From Paraphaeosphaeria minitans (taxonomy: Eukaryota > Ascomycota > Dothideomycetes > Pleosporales > Didymosphaeriaceae), in assembly GCA_015832175.1 (NCBI GenBank), contig WJXW01000001.1, positions 3,844,001 to 3,908,000 on the forward strand: DNA of 64,000 bases. Reading direction: 5' to 3'. Numbering within the stretch: the first letter of the stretch is position 1; every line of letters starts with the position of its first letter. Made by a program: the position numbers and the translations under genes. Under the pieces are notes generated by a model. It searched no databases, was not told the DNA's origin, and was given only the letters and a program-made list of their open reading frames with translations. This document shows positions 20,381 through 32,572 of the stretch, piece after piece.

Positions 20381-21673
20381 ATGGCATCTAAAGCAAGTAG
20401 AGCCGAGCGAAAGGCAGCTCGCTATTGGGTGCCAGTGGTGGGGAAGAATGTACCGCGGAAAGGACCCCAGGGTGGCGACGAAGGCGATTCTCGGTCTGAA
20501 GAACACGCTCAGTCAGCAGCATCACCCCCAGACGCAAAAGCTCGCGGGTGTAACAGCATGCGTACTACTTCATCTCAGTCAGTCAGTTTTGATTGCTCCA
20601 ACGATGATGAGATGGGAGAGCCATGCACTGGTCATAGCGAAGAGGGCATTACACGCCGAATGAAAGGAAATATCCCTACGAGTCATGAAGCCACTCTTGC
20701 AGACCGCGACGCTATGTATGTCGAATCGTCTATTTTTTATTCCCTGCTAATTTTTAGAAGCACATACCGCAATAGCAAGGAGTCAGTACTGTTGCAGCTC
20801 CCGGCCGAAATCAGACGACAGATATGGGAAATGGCTTTCGGCTATCGTACCGTGCATCCCAGGGCTATGCGTGGTAAAATGAACTGGCAAGCGCAGCGAA
20901 TGCGGCTCCAGGCTTCGAAATGGGGTGTCTCATATGACCCGTGCTTGGAGAAGTTGTCGAATTATGAGCTATATGATCTGAGCTTGCAAGATCCGGAGGC
21001 CGACCGTTGGCCCGACGGCATGTATCCCGAGTTAGGATCACCTGGCTGGCATGACTGCGGTTCTCAGGAAAACCCGAGGAGACACCACTACCTGGTTCCA
21101 CCAGTGTGTAAGCAGCTATGGACTGAAGCCTCGGAAAGCGCTTGGGAGACGGTAACTTTTGCCTTCACCACTTCCGGCGACTTTCAGCATTTCGCACGCT
21201 TCTCGGGCGCTCGACTAGATAAGATTCGCCAAATCTGCCTCATCAGCCCTGGAATGGACTTCTTCGGTGGGCACGAGATGTCCGAAAAGAGCAAATTTGA
21301 AAGAGGTTGGGAAAGAGTTTTGAGGTCGGGTGTCCTGGACGAATTTACTTCGCTGGTCGGTCTGGATTTGATCCTCCGTTCGTTCTGGGGTACCTCTCGC
21401 TGGGGCACAAGTACTGTCGAGCGGCTTGAATTTCCTCCAGACGAGTGCTTGTATCTTCCGGAAATTATACAGGTCTTTCGGCAAATCCGACTTCGTCCGG
21501 AACGAGTCACTGTGCTGGTCACCAACGACCGGGCAGATGAGCCTTATGGGTACGAGGATTTCACGGTTCCTAAGAGACGATTTATGGCGCAAACCATTCG
21601 AAATTTCATCCTGGAGGAAAATCCGATTCGCGACTGGACCGGCCCGGGACAGATGATGATGAATTGGTCTTGA
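20381..21673 (+). CDS. 2EXR/DUF7730-type fungal protein
   Basis: The frame runs from ATG 20381 (430 aa unspliced). Residues 1-110 are polar and disordered. The signature VLLQLPAEIRRQIWEMAFGY, followed by a long region with LVPPVCKQLWTEASESAWET, is the F-box-like 2EXR/DUF7730 layout of expanded families in Pezizomycotina. The short helical motif may act as a protein-protein adaptor; no function has been shown for most members. A likely 42-bp intron (20716-20757, donor GTATGT, branch TGCTAAT, acceptor TTTTTAG) lies just upstream of the motif. Because its length is a multiple of three, both spliced (416 aa) and unspliced forms stay in frame. Confidence 0.8.
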   Translation: MASKASRAERKAARYWVPVVGKNVPRKGPQGGDEGDSRSEEHAQSAASPPDAKARGCNSMRTTSSQSVSFDCSNDDEMGEPCTGHSEEGITRRMKGNIPTSHEATLADRDAMYVESSIFYSLLIFRSTYRNSKESVLLQLPAEIRRQIWEMAFGYRTVHPRAMRGKMNWQAQRMRLQASKWGVSYDPCLEKLSNYELYDLSLQDPEADRWPDGMYPELGSPGWHDCGSQENPRRHHYLVPPVCKQLWTEASESAWETVTFAFTTSGDFQHFARFSGARLDKIRQICLISPGMDFFGGHEMSEKSKFERGWERVLRSGVLDEFTSLVGLDLILRSFWGTSRWGTSTVERLEFPPDECLYLPEIIQVFRQIRLRPERVTVLVTNDRADEPYGYEDFTVPKRRFMAQTIRNFILEENPIRDWTGPGQMMMNWS

Positions 21674-22639
21674 GACTAGGCCTGCACTCAGGTTATTTTT
21701 TCACATTTTCATGCATTGACGGGGACTTCTACCGCAGAACGTTGAGACAAAACGCACCAAAATGTCGCTGTAAACACAACGAGCAACAGTAAGCTTTTGA
21801 ATGCCAGGAACATTCTTCATTCACTACCACCGACCCATACGCTTCCACGTATTTCGACTACTTTCAATGCGATATGTTATCTCTCATACCCCAAGCGTAC
21901 CGTTCACACCAAAGATTATAGACGCGCCGTAATTGAAATTCTTGTTCGACCTCTCATCATCCTCCCTGAACAGACGTCGAGTATTTAATGATACCAGCCC
22001 GTTGTTTCATCACATCGCAAACCATCGTCCCAAGCCATGATTTCTCTATCCGCTCCACCGTCGAGATTGACTGCCCGTATACGAGCAGGGCCAAAGGGTA
22101 TTCTGCATTGACAGGGCATGTTGCGTGTGGCAAGGCCCCGGAAGTAGTGATCGGTTTTGTGACACGATTGGTGTAGCGAGAGTTAACCCAAAGAGCTATT
22201 GCTGCGAGGCATCAGGTCTTGGGAAATGCCATAGGTGTCTGTGTGTAGTGAGATTCCATGCGATTGCCCAGTATTGGCAGCCTCGGTGACTATCTCCTTA
22301 CTATCTGTACGTATAGTTGATATGGATCTCGCCATGGAATTATTCCTAGGCACATCAGGCTATCCACATATGATCTCCTCCTATCAAGTTCCTGTCGCGC
22401 AAAGATGGAACGTGGAGCCTGTATTGCCGTGTGGAACACTTCAAAATTTACTGGCTGCTTTTAGGTAGTTCATCCAGGCATGGAAGGGAAATCTTATGCC
22501 GCTTCTTCTCGTGACCTCCTCACGGTGACGTTTACATACCAGCAATCCCATGGGATAAGAATTATATAAGCTAAGTAAACCCACCATCGATGCGGGAAAA
22601 CTTTTAGCAACAAATCGAAGCCTGGTTGATACTTTCAAT
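21674..22639. promoter_or_regulatory. Intergenic, with TATA box at 22563-22570
   Basis: No gene was seen in 966 bp. The sequence TTATATAA at 22563-22570 lies about 75 bp before the ATG of the small repeat protein at 22640 and is a plausible TATA box. Confidence 0.5.
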
Positions 22640-23098
22640 ATGCCACGAAGACATCGAAATGAGCGCAACCCATTCGCACGGAATCACAACATTGGCGAAC
22701 GCGAATCTTCTCGACTCACTGCTGACAATCTAGCCAGACACAATGCCGCTATGAGCGAAGCACAACTCCATGAAAAAGCCGAAGAGAAGTTTGCTCGTCA
22801 CCGTACCAACATAGAGCCTCCACGCGAACGACTGACTGCCGAAAAATTAGCGTGGAAAGCGTGGAACAACTCAGTTACCACAGTCCCGGAAGAAGAGAGA
22901 CCTGCTCCGCTTACGGCGGACAATTTGAGTCGGCATGATGCTGAAACGGACGAAGCTGATCGACCTGTACTCTCAACTGCAGATTTGGCTCGGCGCAATG
23001 CCACCGTCAACGAAGAAGCGGACCCCCAGGTCAGTGTAACTATAGAAGCATTGGTTGGCGCCGGGCAGAGCATCAAAAAGGCTGGGATGAGCTGCTAG
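22640..23098 (+). CDS. Small internally repeated protein, LTADNL repeats
   Basis: This is a frame of 152 aa beginning MPRRHRNERNPFARNHNIGE. It carries four degenerate copies of a helical-looking motif: LTADNLARHNA (27-37), LTAEKLAWKAW, LTADNLSRHDA and LSTADLARRNA, each followed by an acidic spacer. The composition is strongly charged and hydrophilic, with no signal peptide or membrane segment. The repeats drift in sequence but keep Leu, Thr-Ala, Leu, Arg/His and Ala positions, which argues that the protein is real and under selection. The stop may be reached after an unspotted intron: DPQ is followed by GTCAGT, so the last ~20 residues are uncertain. I do not recognise the family and give no function. 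Confidence 0.55.
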   Translation: MPRRHRNERNPFARNHNIGERESSRLTADNLARHNAAMSEAQLHEKAEEKFARHRTNIEPPRERLTAEKLAWKAWNNSVTTVPEEERPAPLTADNLSRHDAETDEADRPVLSTADLARRNATVNEEADPQVSVTIEALVGAGQSIKKAGMSC

Positions 23099-24965
23099 AG
23101 CCTTGGGCAGGGGGACGCCGGTGATGATGCTTACAAGGATATTTTCCACCAGCGGTAGGGTAGCTCGGTTGACAAATTCGAGTGACTCCTGCGCATGAGT
23201 CATTTCGAGATAACTGCACGCTCTTCATCTTACCTGAGAGAACTCGTGTTGTGAACTACCAGATACTAGCTCTTATTCAAGCACTTATATTACACTTGTC
23301 AAGCCATGGGATACACAGCTTCCAACAAGAGACGCTCTTATTGCCTCAATATGAGTAAAACATAATTTGGCATCAATAGTGACCACTTAGAGCTCTAGTT
23401 GTACATTGAGTTAGCTGCTGACCGTTAGCCAATCGGTAGTACCACTTTGCAGGTTATGTAAAGTGCTTTGATGCTATGAAGAAGCAGCAGTTCTTCATGT
23501 CGAAGATTGTGACCACCGCGACTTGTAACGCTGCGACTTCCAATGTGAGAGGCCCATGCCTCACATGTAGTGCCTGCATTCTCACTAATCAGCATCGAGT
23601 CGAAGTGTAACCACACCGAGGCCTACTGCCTCGATTCACGGTCTAGCATGAACATGAGGCTCTTTAGCTCTTCTAGAATGCCGACTTGGTATTTGTCAAT
23701 GGCTCACCGCAAGATCATTACATAGTCACCCCCCACTCCCCCCCCTCCGTGGGCATGTAATGCCAAGAGTTAATTGCAAGCACCAAGCCGGCCAACCAGA
23801 CAGCGTATAGAAGATACGCAGCATCGTATCTCTCCTCAAGGAAACCCGTACCCTAGCGTCGTTCCCGTCCCGCATGCAAGCAGCCTCTCTACCAATCCGA
23901 TGAAAGTATCGCCTCTATGACCCAAAGTGGACAGCTTAATTCGGACACTGCATATCCCAATTCATACCACACAGTCCCTTCATCTCCCCCAACTATGATC
24001 ACCCGCCACCCCCCGCACACCACGGCGGCCCGCAATCTGCACATCATAGCGCATCCCTTCACATCACTTCTTACTCACATATGGTCTTCAATGCACCGAC
24101 CACATCATGCACGACGTACCCCACTACATCCCTGCTCATTCAAGTCCTTGGTGGCTGTGTCCGCGATCGCCTCTTGTGACAAGGTCCCGTTTCAAGGTCC
24201 CCTCCTGTGTCTGAGAACAGTGCGTGATCCGTGCTGGGCTGGCGCCGTGCCGGTTTGAGGCCTGCGAGCATCGTTTGAGGCCCCGAAAGTCAGAAACGGT
24301 CGGAGTGGCTGTGAAAAGCGGTGAGGGGCGATGAATGAGAGGAGCCACAAAGGACGCGATTGCGAAAGTTGTGAAGGACGCGTGCGTGTAGCAAAGGAGT
24401 GGTGTTGGTGGCCTTGTGGTACGAAGGCTCACCGATCACTGCGCTGCTACCGTGGTATGTAGCCTATGTCCGATCGAAAATTGCAAACAAGCTTTTGAGT
24501 AAGATCCTCAAAAAGCGTATAAGACGTCTATCTACGTGGTCGGGTGGTACGTGGTGGTAGGGTGGTAGTGACATGGAGTGAAGAGGACGGACATCTACCT
24601 ACGTAATCATGGCTTCGTACGGCCGCACCGCCGAGGGGAGGTAGTGTGCGAGCCTAGAAACAGAATCGCTCAAAGATAAGACAGGAAAGAAAAGATGCCA
24701 ATTTTATATCCCGTGGCCCAGCGATGGCCGTTCGCCGAAAGTGAAGTTCGCTCGCCAGTCCATGCATCGCTCCATAACAGGAAAATGATAACCTCAGTTC
24801 GCCAGTCACAACCCATCTGTGGCAGCTGTCCCAACGATCTAGCATAAACTCCTACTAAGCTTCAAAAAACATCATTGTGAGCGAAGGAGAGGAAATCGCA
24901 CTATCAAACGGAAACAGGCTAATTGGTGGAAGCAAGCGAATTGCCTTTAACGATAGCAACAAATC
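23099..24965. other. Gene-poor interval
   Basis: No convincing gene was found in 1.9 kb. It holds a C-run (23729-23755) and GTGGTAGG-type runs near 24535-24570. The right end is the 3' flank of the Rua1-type gene. Confidence 0.5.
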
Positions 24966-27294
24966 TTAAATCATATTTGCGATTGAGCTGAGAGCTGTCG
25001 CCGTTGGAACGCCAACCAGCTCCGGCTCACTGACCCGATGCATGGGGTGGAATGTGCTGCCTGGCTGTAGTGGTGACGTGAATAGACCGACGACAGGAGT
25101 TTTGGGCTGGAAATCGGCTGCAGATGCCGGCGGATGCATAGCCGTCGTCGATGTCGGTGTCGGGTATGCCGATGCTGCCGGGTAGGACATAATTGTAGTA
25201 CTCGGCTGCGATGTCGATGTCGGTACGGCAGCGGTCGACGTCGGTATGCCAAGGGCCTTCAGGGAGGACGTGGGGATCGGTGCGGAATGTCGGTGCGCGG
25301 TGGTATCTTGTTGCGACGACGTCTCTGTCTTAATTGGGTAGCTGGAGGTGGCTGATGCCGAGGATACTGCACGAGCTCGAACTGTATGGGTTTCACGACG
25401 TCTCTTAGGCCCGTCTTTGACCTTCGGGTGCGTGTGGCACTGTCAACGTTAGCGTACGCCTTGTGGAATGTTCCTAAGTTTTCGTTCCGATAGGTAGATA
25501 GCACTCTCAGGCAGTATGCAGGGAAAAACGAATAGGGCGTACCTTGTATGCATGCCTGAACCATGTGGTGCCCTTCTTCTTGCTACTCACGAGTGCGATC
25601 CACTCCCCACAGCTTCCACATAGACCTTCCCACACATCGAGATTGCCTTCGGTGCGACGAGTGTCTTGCGGTCCTTGGAAGGCAGCACCAGTAGCTGCAC
25701 TCACCCCATGCGTGAATGATTTGTCGTACCAGAAGGCGCTGTTCTTAAGCACGAGCCAACGACCTGACTTGCACAGTCCGCACCAGCCCTCTCGCTTATT
25801 GCCGTGTCCACGGACCCAACGCGGAGTATACAGATCTCCGTTGAAGCGCAGATCCTGTTCATGCGGGATGAGATCGGGGTCGGAAGGGTTCATATCAGAC
25901 TCGGGAGGATCGGAGGCTTCCTCTTGAAGTGATGAATACAGGTCTGGTGGATCAGAAAGATCAGCAAAATGCGATGCGCAGCCACCATGCCTGTCGGCGT
26001 TGCTTTGCAATAATCGGAAAAGACCTTGGGATGGTAGCGGTCGAGGCACTGCAAGTTGAAACGGTTGGTCCTGGGATGCAAACATCGTAGGATTGCTCGA
26101 TTGCAATGGATGGGGCTGAGAGTACAGTACGTTTTGAGTCTGGAGTCCGAAATTGTGTATTGTGCTGGTGGGGTATGCGGGCATGGAATGGTGAGGGTTT
26201 AATCGGGAACCATAAGGCGCGAAACGATCCTGAGCCTGAGATAGAGGACGTTGTGTTGGAGTGGAGGTGGGCGCATGGCCTGTTGACCATCTCTTAAATC
26301 GACTGCTCTCCAATGTGTATGGAGAAGATCGTACATTCGTGTGCGGTGCTGGCGAAGCGCGATTCCGACTACCGCTACGTACGACGTTGTCATGCTGTGG
26401 CCGACGTGGAGAGGCCAGGGGCGATAGTAGGTTGGGTGTCGGCTCCAGGGATGGCCAGTTGTCGCAGTCGGATGGATATACGACGGCCTCGGATGTTCCC
26501 AGCTCTTCGTAGGTAGTCGCCTCTGGAAGGCCTCCGCCGGTGCTGGATATTGAGAACGAGGATTCCGATAAACGTCGAGTAGAGTTGGGGTTGTAAGTCG
26601 GCATGTTGTCAACTTCATGCTGGTCCATGCCATGGTATTGTCCGAGGTGGATGACTGGGGCATTCTCGTCGTGGCCCATGAAGCCATGGTTGAACTCGTG
26701 CAGTTCCGGGTCCATGGATGGGAATGACTCCAACTCTTCGCAAACTTTTGCTCCCCAAGGACCTATACCCATTAGCACCATGTCTTGATATAAGTGCGAA
26801 GACCTACTCGTATCAATGACACCAGGGAAGTAGTCCGTAGTCTCAAGGTTATCAGGTCGATAGTTTGCGGTGCTCAGGGCCGGTGAGTGCGTGGAAGTGA
26901 CGTCTGGTCTTGATACGTATCGCTGCTGCTCTTCTCTGGTAGTTGCTACGGGAGCCTTTCGAGGCCCACTCGCCATTGGGTAGTACTGGCTGTGAGAGTG
27001 GGACTGTGGCACCGCCCACGTGGGTTGGGGAGGCGACGGTCTTGACACATGTTGTATGTGGTGGGGTTGTTGGCGTTGCTGATGCTGCGGCTGTTGGTGG
27101 TGCTGTGGATGTTGAAGAGTAACACCGCCGTAGGAATACATCATCTGCGTTGGGTGGCCTGGCTGTTGATTGACCGCGTATGATCTATTAGGTGATGACC
27201 GGTATCTATATATGAGATGAGCCTGCGTCTGGACCAAGTCTGGTGGCAGACGAGGATACGGGAGATCTTACTGCTGTACCGCATTAAATTCCAT
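24966..27294 (-). CDS. Rua1-type zinc-binding transcription regulator
   Basis: I model three exons: 27272-27294 (MEFNAVQ plus two bases), 25543-27184 and 24966-25439 (712 aa). The first intron (donor GTAAGA, acceptor CTAATAG) provides a real ATG; the long second exon has none at its start. The N-terminal ~470 residues are low-complexity, with a His/Gln-rich stretch (PQHHQQPQHQQRQQPHH), many Ser, Pro and Asp. Residues 474-555 form the conserved block: EGWCGLCKSGRWLVLKNSAFWYDK, SFTHGVSAATG, VWEGLCGSCGEWIALVSSKK and TTWFRHAYK. It continues across the second intron into CHTHPK, so the Cys/His set is completed only after splicing. This is the Rua1 C-terminal zinc-finger domain, named after the Ustilago regulator of ustilagic acid synthesis. 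A nuclear DNA-binding role is likely; target genes are unknown. Confidence 0.85.
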
Positions 27295-30200
27295 CTTTAT
27301 TCTCTCCCCGTATTGGAATGGTCTTTGGAAGCTGGTGTGTATGTGAACTAGATTGGCGCCACTGTCAGCAACCTGAACAGGCAGTTCACTCTAGCCCAGC
27401 GCTAGGAGCAACAACGTGCATCGGGCGGCGCACAGCGTGGGGCCTCGCAGGTAACGCAAGGGAGCACAGATGCGCACGGGGGACGTACTCTTGGTGAAAG
27501 CGAAAGAATTATGTCTGATCCAAGGAATGTAGCTAGTCGGTACTGTCGTGTGACTATGAAGTGATGATGATGGCGTGGCGAGATAAGAAAGCCTGCGCCC
27601 GATCAAAAGAGTGTACGGAGAACAATGTCTCCCTCGCTGCCAGCGCGGTAAGGAGCCCGCTCCAAATAGAAATGAATGAATAGTAAAAATAGGGCGTGAT
27701 TCCGAAAGAGTGACGAGGCCAAAGTAACAACAAACGTAGCTCGAGGGTGTATGCGTATATAGTGAGAGGCGGGTTGGAAGCTTCCGAGGGTGACGACGGG
27801 CAGGATAGACATGTGCGAAGCGGGCGCAGAGGAACCAGTTCGGGGAAGAGAGTTTGAGAACAGCACCGGGAGGCGCCTTGGCCGCCAGAGATCTGGAACG
27901 ACGCCAACCTGGAGGAGAGGCGTTCGCCCCAAGAAGGACATCGTGCGGTGGAGCTGGTGGGTGTAGGGCTGTCGGGGATTAGCGCTCATGCCACGGGACG
28001 GCCTAAGAAGAGTGCCCGGGGTGCCGGAGCTGCATCTGGAGGGCGAGCAGTGTGAGTTCCTGACAAACTGAGGCCACTCTGTCTTGGTGGAGCCAATTGC
28101 TGGGCCGCCGGAGGAACCTCAGCCGGGATCCCTCGTACCCATTTGCGAACTCGAGACCAGTTCGCGAGAGCCGTTTCAGGATTCCCCCCCGTCACCGCGG
28201 CATCTCGGCGAAGAGGGCTAGCTGAGGTGCTCGATTGAAGCTGGTAAGGGTCGGGTAGATGTCGAAGGATGCTGGTCGTCACAGATGTGAGACGTATTCT
28301 GAAACGTCGACTTCGCGCCGCCCACAGTACGGCCGCCGTGCACTACAGAGGCCGCTGTCAGCAACACCCTCATTGGTACAACAGTTATCCAATATTCGAC
28401 GCAGCTAGCCAGTTATGTCTCGAGGCAGTGAATGGAGGCGTCACGTTGCGATTGGGATGATGACTTTGCACCGTTTAGAAACGGCTAGCGCGGCCCGCTA
28501 GGTACCTAAACCCGCTTAGCTACCTACCTCCCCTGTGTCAGAGCCTCGACGTCTCCTCCACCTTCACAACGTCCATTCGATAGCCGCTCCCAGCCGGATG
28601 GCGGAGACAGCACTCGGCTGCCAGCCGAACGTACTCGATCACTGTCAGGATATGTAACCACCTGGTCCGAGCTGCGACCCTCCAGGCCATCTACTCGCCA
28701 TGGCGTGTAACATGAAGGCATACCCTTTGGGACGACCGCGCTTCCCGCGAGTGCTGACGTTCAACAGCTCCATTACATCTAGAAGTCGTGTATCTCTGGC
28801 CACGTGAGCACCCTCACTGCTTCAGGCAGTTGTTTGATCCGCTTCCCGGCTTTGCATCGTAAACCGCCCGTGTCCAGCCGAGACTTGCAAAGCCACCTTG
28901 TTCAACAACAAATGAATCGCGTCATAAAACCGGATCTTAATGCTTCAGCTGTTGTGCTCGGGCCGGAGTACTGCGTTTGCCCCGACATGCCTCAGGCATT
29001 TGTCAGTGGACAAGCATACTGAGGGATCTCAACTACTTAGCAGCCACCTCTGCCGCAATGCGCGCCTGCAGCATGACATCTCATTAGAATGGCCCCAGAA
29101 TATCATTCAAGGTTCAGCCACCATCATGGTGCTACACGTAAACACACCATCATGTCGCTATACGCAAACACTGCAACATCAGAGCTCAGGAATATCGGCG
29201 GCTCTCCATGACGCTCTCTGCAGACCGCTACTTGCGTATCGGCCAGCCCGATACACATGCGCCCCCATCTGTGCTGTCTACGCAGCTGCTCCTTACAGCG
29301 TATTTGCCCAGGCGCCTAGGCGTTCAAATGGCAGCTGGATAGGCGCCTTAGCCGGCTCGGCTTGCACATCACTATGGGGCCCCGGATATAGCACGGTCCG
29401 CGCGTTGTGAAATTGGCAGCGCTGTGGCTGACAACGACAGTTCTGGAAGAAGGGACCGGCGATTGAGGTTGTTCGCAGTTCTCCCTTGCTTCCTAATATG
29501 CAGGCCACATCGAACAAGGACTAGGCCGGTCGCTATTCCACGTCACGACATCTGTTTATTTGAAGTAAACTCCACTTCTGTGCGCCCTTCTCATTCCTCC
29601 ACGTGCGGGTCGCACGGTGCGAGCCCCTCCGGCCGCGTAGACATCTGCACTGCCCTCTGTATGTGGAAAGGCTACAATCTACCGACTGTCTATCGATGTC
29701 TCGGATGAGAAGGCGTTCATTCCCCGCATCACCAGAAGGCTGATATGTCCTGAGCAAGTACGCGGCTGACCATCGAAGCCCCCTGAATCTGGAGAGGTCA
29801 TCGGATATTGATCTTCACTGGGAGGTTGTACCACCAACTTGCCGCCTGGACCGCGTTCCTGGCGGGCGAACAGCTATCGGTGATCACCGCAGATACCTAG
29901 ATCAACTCAGGCCGCGTTGGCGACCAGAACGTGTAAGACAGGACATCCCGCGCTCTATTGTAGGGCAGTGCGAGGCGAGGTATCCTTAAGGAACGATCCT
30001 TCCGCATACTGGCGGATCACCCCGTGGGGAAGTCGCGGACATGATAGGTCGCACAGAAACGGTCGGAATGGCAAACATTGTTGAATTACCCACGGGCATG
30101 ACTAAGTTCAACTCTCATCTCGACAACAGTTCAAACAGGTGGGTCGAGTGTATGGAAAGATGCCTTGTAGGTATACCCTTCATCACATACCATGCAGCAT

Positions 30201-30744
30201 TGAACAGCCATCACCACCAGCTGACCATGGTGTTTCCAGACCAAGGTGCTCACTCAGCTCCATCCCTCGGCCACTTCTCCCACGCGGTAGCTAATGATCA
30301 CCACCAATGGGTAGCTCTGAGTGTGCGTGGAAGGCCTCGTGTACAGCGAGAAATGGCGATGCTTGAGTGCGTGAATGTCATCGCAGAGGGAAGCCCACGC
30401 ACAAGGTGTGTACCATGCGCTGTCAGCCTCGGCCTGGGTTCAAACATTGAAGTACAAGCACAGCTCATTGTCATAGATGAACGAACTCTTATACAGCGAG
30501 AGATGACTAGAGCTTGAGTCCAGCAAGGTCACCGCAGAAACAAGCCATCACATATTGTGCAATGTCGATTTCAACATGAATACCTAAGCACAAGCACATA
30601 CACAGCTCGGGGTTATGAAGAAACGAAACTTGGAATGTACAACTACATGGTATCATGCCCAAAGCAGCGCAGCCGCGCACATGGCCCGCTCAAACACCCC
30701 AACCCAACGCCATCATGAAAATCGTTGACCGCAGCTTCCATTAC
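27295..30744. other. Gene-poor 3.4 kb block
   Basis: The first kilobase is the 5' flank of the Rua1-type gene; open minus-strand frames there (for example 27603-27989 and 27986-28282) have no domain and I do not call them. TAGGTACCTA and TACCTACCT motifs occur at 28500-28530. A degenerate direct duplication of about 150 bp lies near 30350-30620. No other gene is supported. Confidence 0.5.
30345..30630. repeat. Degenerate direct duplication of about 150 bp
   Basis: The first copy begins CAGCGAGAAATGGCGATGCT (about 30345) and the second CAGCGAGAGATGACTAGAGC (about 30494). Both continue with a CTTGAGT block, a TCATCGCAGA/TCACCGCAGA block and an AAGCACA...CACAGCTC block in the same order. The copies are well diverged. 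Confidence 0.6.
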
Positions 30745-32572
30745 CTACCTCTTCTCTCCGACCAGGACATCGCAGCCTCCATTGAGCGTCTTGAAGACCA
30801 TCGTGCTCCCGCCACTCCCCTTCTTCGCCTCGACGCGGTTCAAGCCAGGCCTCTCCTCTTGCCGAATCAGCTCCAAGTCTTTGCCCTGCACGTGTAGCAC
30901 ACCCGTCACGCTCTGGCCCTCTAGATGACCCTCCCATTCTTGCGGGTACGTGAGGTTGATCGAGCTGCTCACACTCGTGTGCGTGCTGGCAAGCTTGCTC
31001 ATCGCGGTCGCAGGGGCCTTGTACGGCGTCCGGAGGTTGATCCTGGTCTCGCCGTCTGTCGTCTTCGTGGTGAGGACGGAGCCGCCATCAGCGGAGTACG
31101 GCATCAGGTCGACATTGATGCCGCCGGCGACGGAAGACATGTCTGTCTTGGAGCCGTGGATGAAGGAGCCGTGGATGGAGCCAGCGGTGCTGTTGATGCT
31201 GACGACGTAGTCGCGCGCGGGTATCTTCTTGCGCTCGGTGTCGACGCGGATGCTGCCGGACATGGTGCTCGCGTAGAAGAGTGCGGTGCTGGGGCCGTCT
31301 ACGGCCTTCTCTTTGGGATCGACGTTGACGTTGACGGAGCCAGATTTGGTGACGATGGAGAGCAGGTCGAGAAGAGAGTACTTTCCGCTGATGGAGCCGG
31401 AGATGGTCTCCAGGCGTGTCTCGCGGGAGTTGAAGGACGACGCATCGAGGGTGCCGGTCGTGAGGGTGATGGAGCTGCCATTCGTGACGGAGAAATTGAC
31501 GCCTTCGTGGATCTGCATGCCCATGTGTATGGCCTTGACATTGAAGTTTTCGAGAGTGGCCCCCGCAGCCATGTAGATAACAACGGAAATGCCCAGGCAC
31601 GATTCACCCCTGTGAAGTCCGTTGAAACCATCCGGGAAGGAGGGGTCGCCGATGGTGATTCCGGTCGGAGTCCATGAATACTTGATGCTGTCCACATCGA
31701 CTGTCTGAGATGCGGCATACGACATTCTGGCCTCAATGGTACCTGCGGCTTGCTCTGCTGGTGCTTGGACCACGTGGATCCAGCCGGATACTCGCTTCCA
31801 GGGGCCGTCGAGCTGATGCACAGCTTCTATTATCTCCAATTGACTGGGCTTTCCAAAAAGCCTTTCCTCGGTCTTGACGGTGTAGCTTTTCTTTCCACAT
31901 GCGGCGGGCCACCGGACGGGGAAGCTCTCCTTGCCCTGTGTTGGTTTTGATATTGGGAAACCCGACTGAACGGGCTGTGCGGGTGGAGTTACGATTGTTG
32001 ACTACAGCAAGTCAGCGTCAATTGCCTCCAATCGAGCCCAAGCCACGCACCTTCGTTTCTCCATGTGCCAGTGCCGCGATGATGACAATCAGCAATAAGG
32101 CCGCCAGCAACGACCCCAACCACTTCACTCTCTTCCTCGAAAAGATGTCCCTCCAACCCCGCCGCTGATACCGTCCATCCTTGTGTCCCTCCTCCCTCAT
32201 GGGCGCCAGCACCGGCCTCTCCTCGTTCAGCAACCCAACACCTTCCTCTCGCCACCCCATGGGCGTAGTCGCCTCCAGATAACTCGGCGGCGCATCCTTT
32301 CCCACAAAAGTTTCCAGCAGCGGCGTCCTCTCCTCAAGATACCGCGCCGGACTACTAATCGTGACCTGCGGCTTCTTCGCGCCCTGGTTCGCAGCCTCGG
32401 TGTCGATGTACATGACGTCGGTCGACACGCTGTCACTGCCTCTCGAATTCGAATCTCTACAGTATCCGTCCGTTGGACTGGAAAGCGGGTCGGTGATGCT
32501 GGAATAGAAAGAAGCGTCGTCGTCGTCGTCGTCCCGTGGCGAGCGTGTGTGGTTGTACCCCATGGGACTCAT
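30745..32572 (-). CDS. Type II membrane protein with DUF4097-like beta domain
   Basis: Two exons, 32051-32572 and 30745-32001, give 592 aa. The start MSPMGYNHTRSPRDDDDDD contains six Asp in a row from a GTC/GAC microsatellite. Residues 1-155 are a polar, presumably cytoplasmic tail (ERTPLLETF, PPSYLEA). A basic stretch, RDIFSRKRVKW, precedes a single transmembrane helix (about 153-172, LGSLLAALLLIVIIAALAHG), so the C-terminus should face the lumen or outside. The large C-terminal part is a run of short strands such as TLENFNVKAIHMGMQI, SITLTTGTLDASS, SGSISGKYSLLDLL and SGSVNVNV, the pattern of DUF4097-type adhesin-like beta-helices. Several N-x-S/T sites fit a luminal location. Function is unknown. 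Confidence 0.8.

Noticed and set aside
27603..28282. Two minus-strand frames upstream of the Rua1-type gene
   Set aside because: They lie in the probable promoter/leader of that gene, overlap in different frames and show no conserved motif.
30041..30517. 158-codon plus-strand frame
   Set aside because: No domain, no promoter, and it overlaps a degenerate direct duplication. Composition is not distinct from the flanks.
30925..31677. 250-codon plus-strand frame
   Set aside because: It is the antisense shadow of the type II membrane protein gene; Gly/Asp/Val-rich low complexity is typical of a shadow frame in GC-rich coding DNA.
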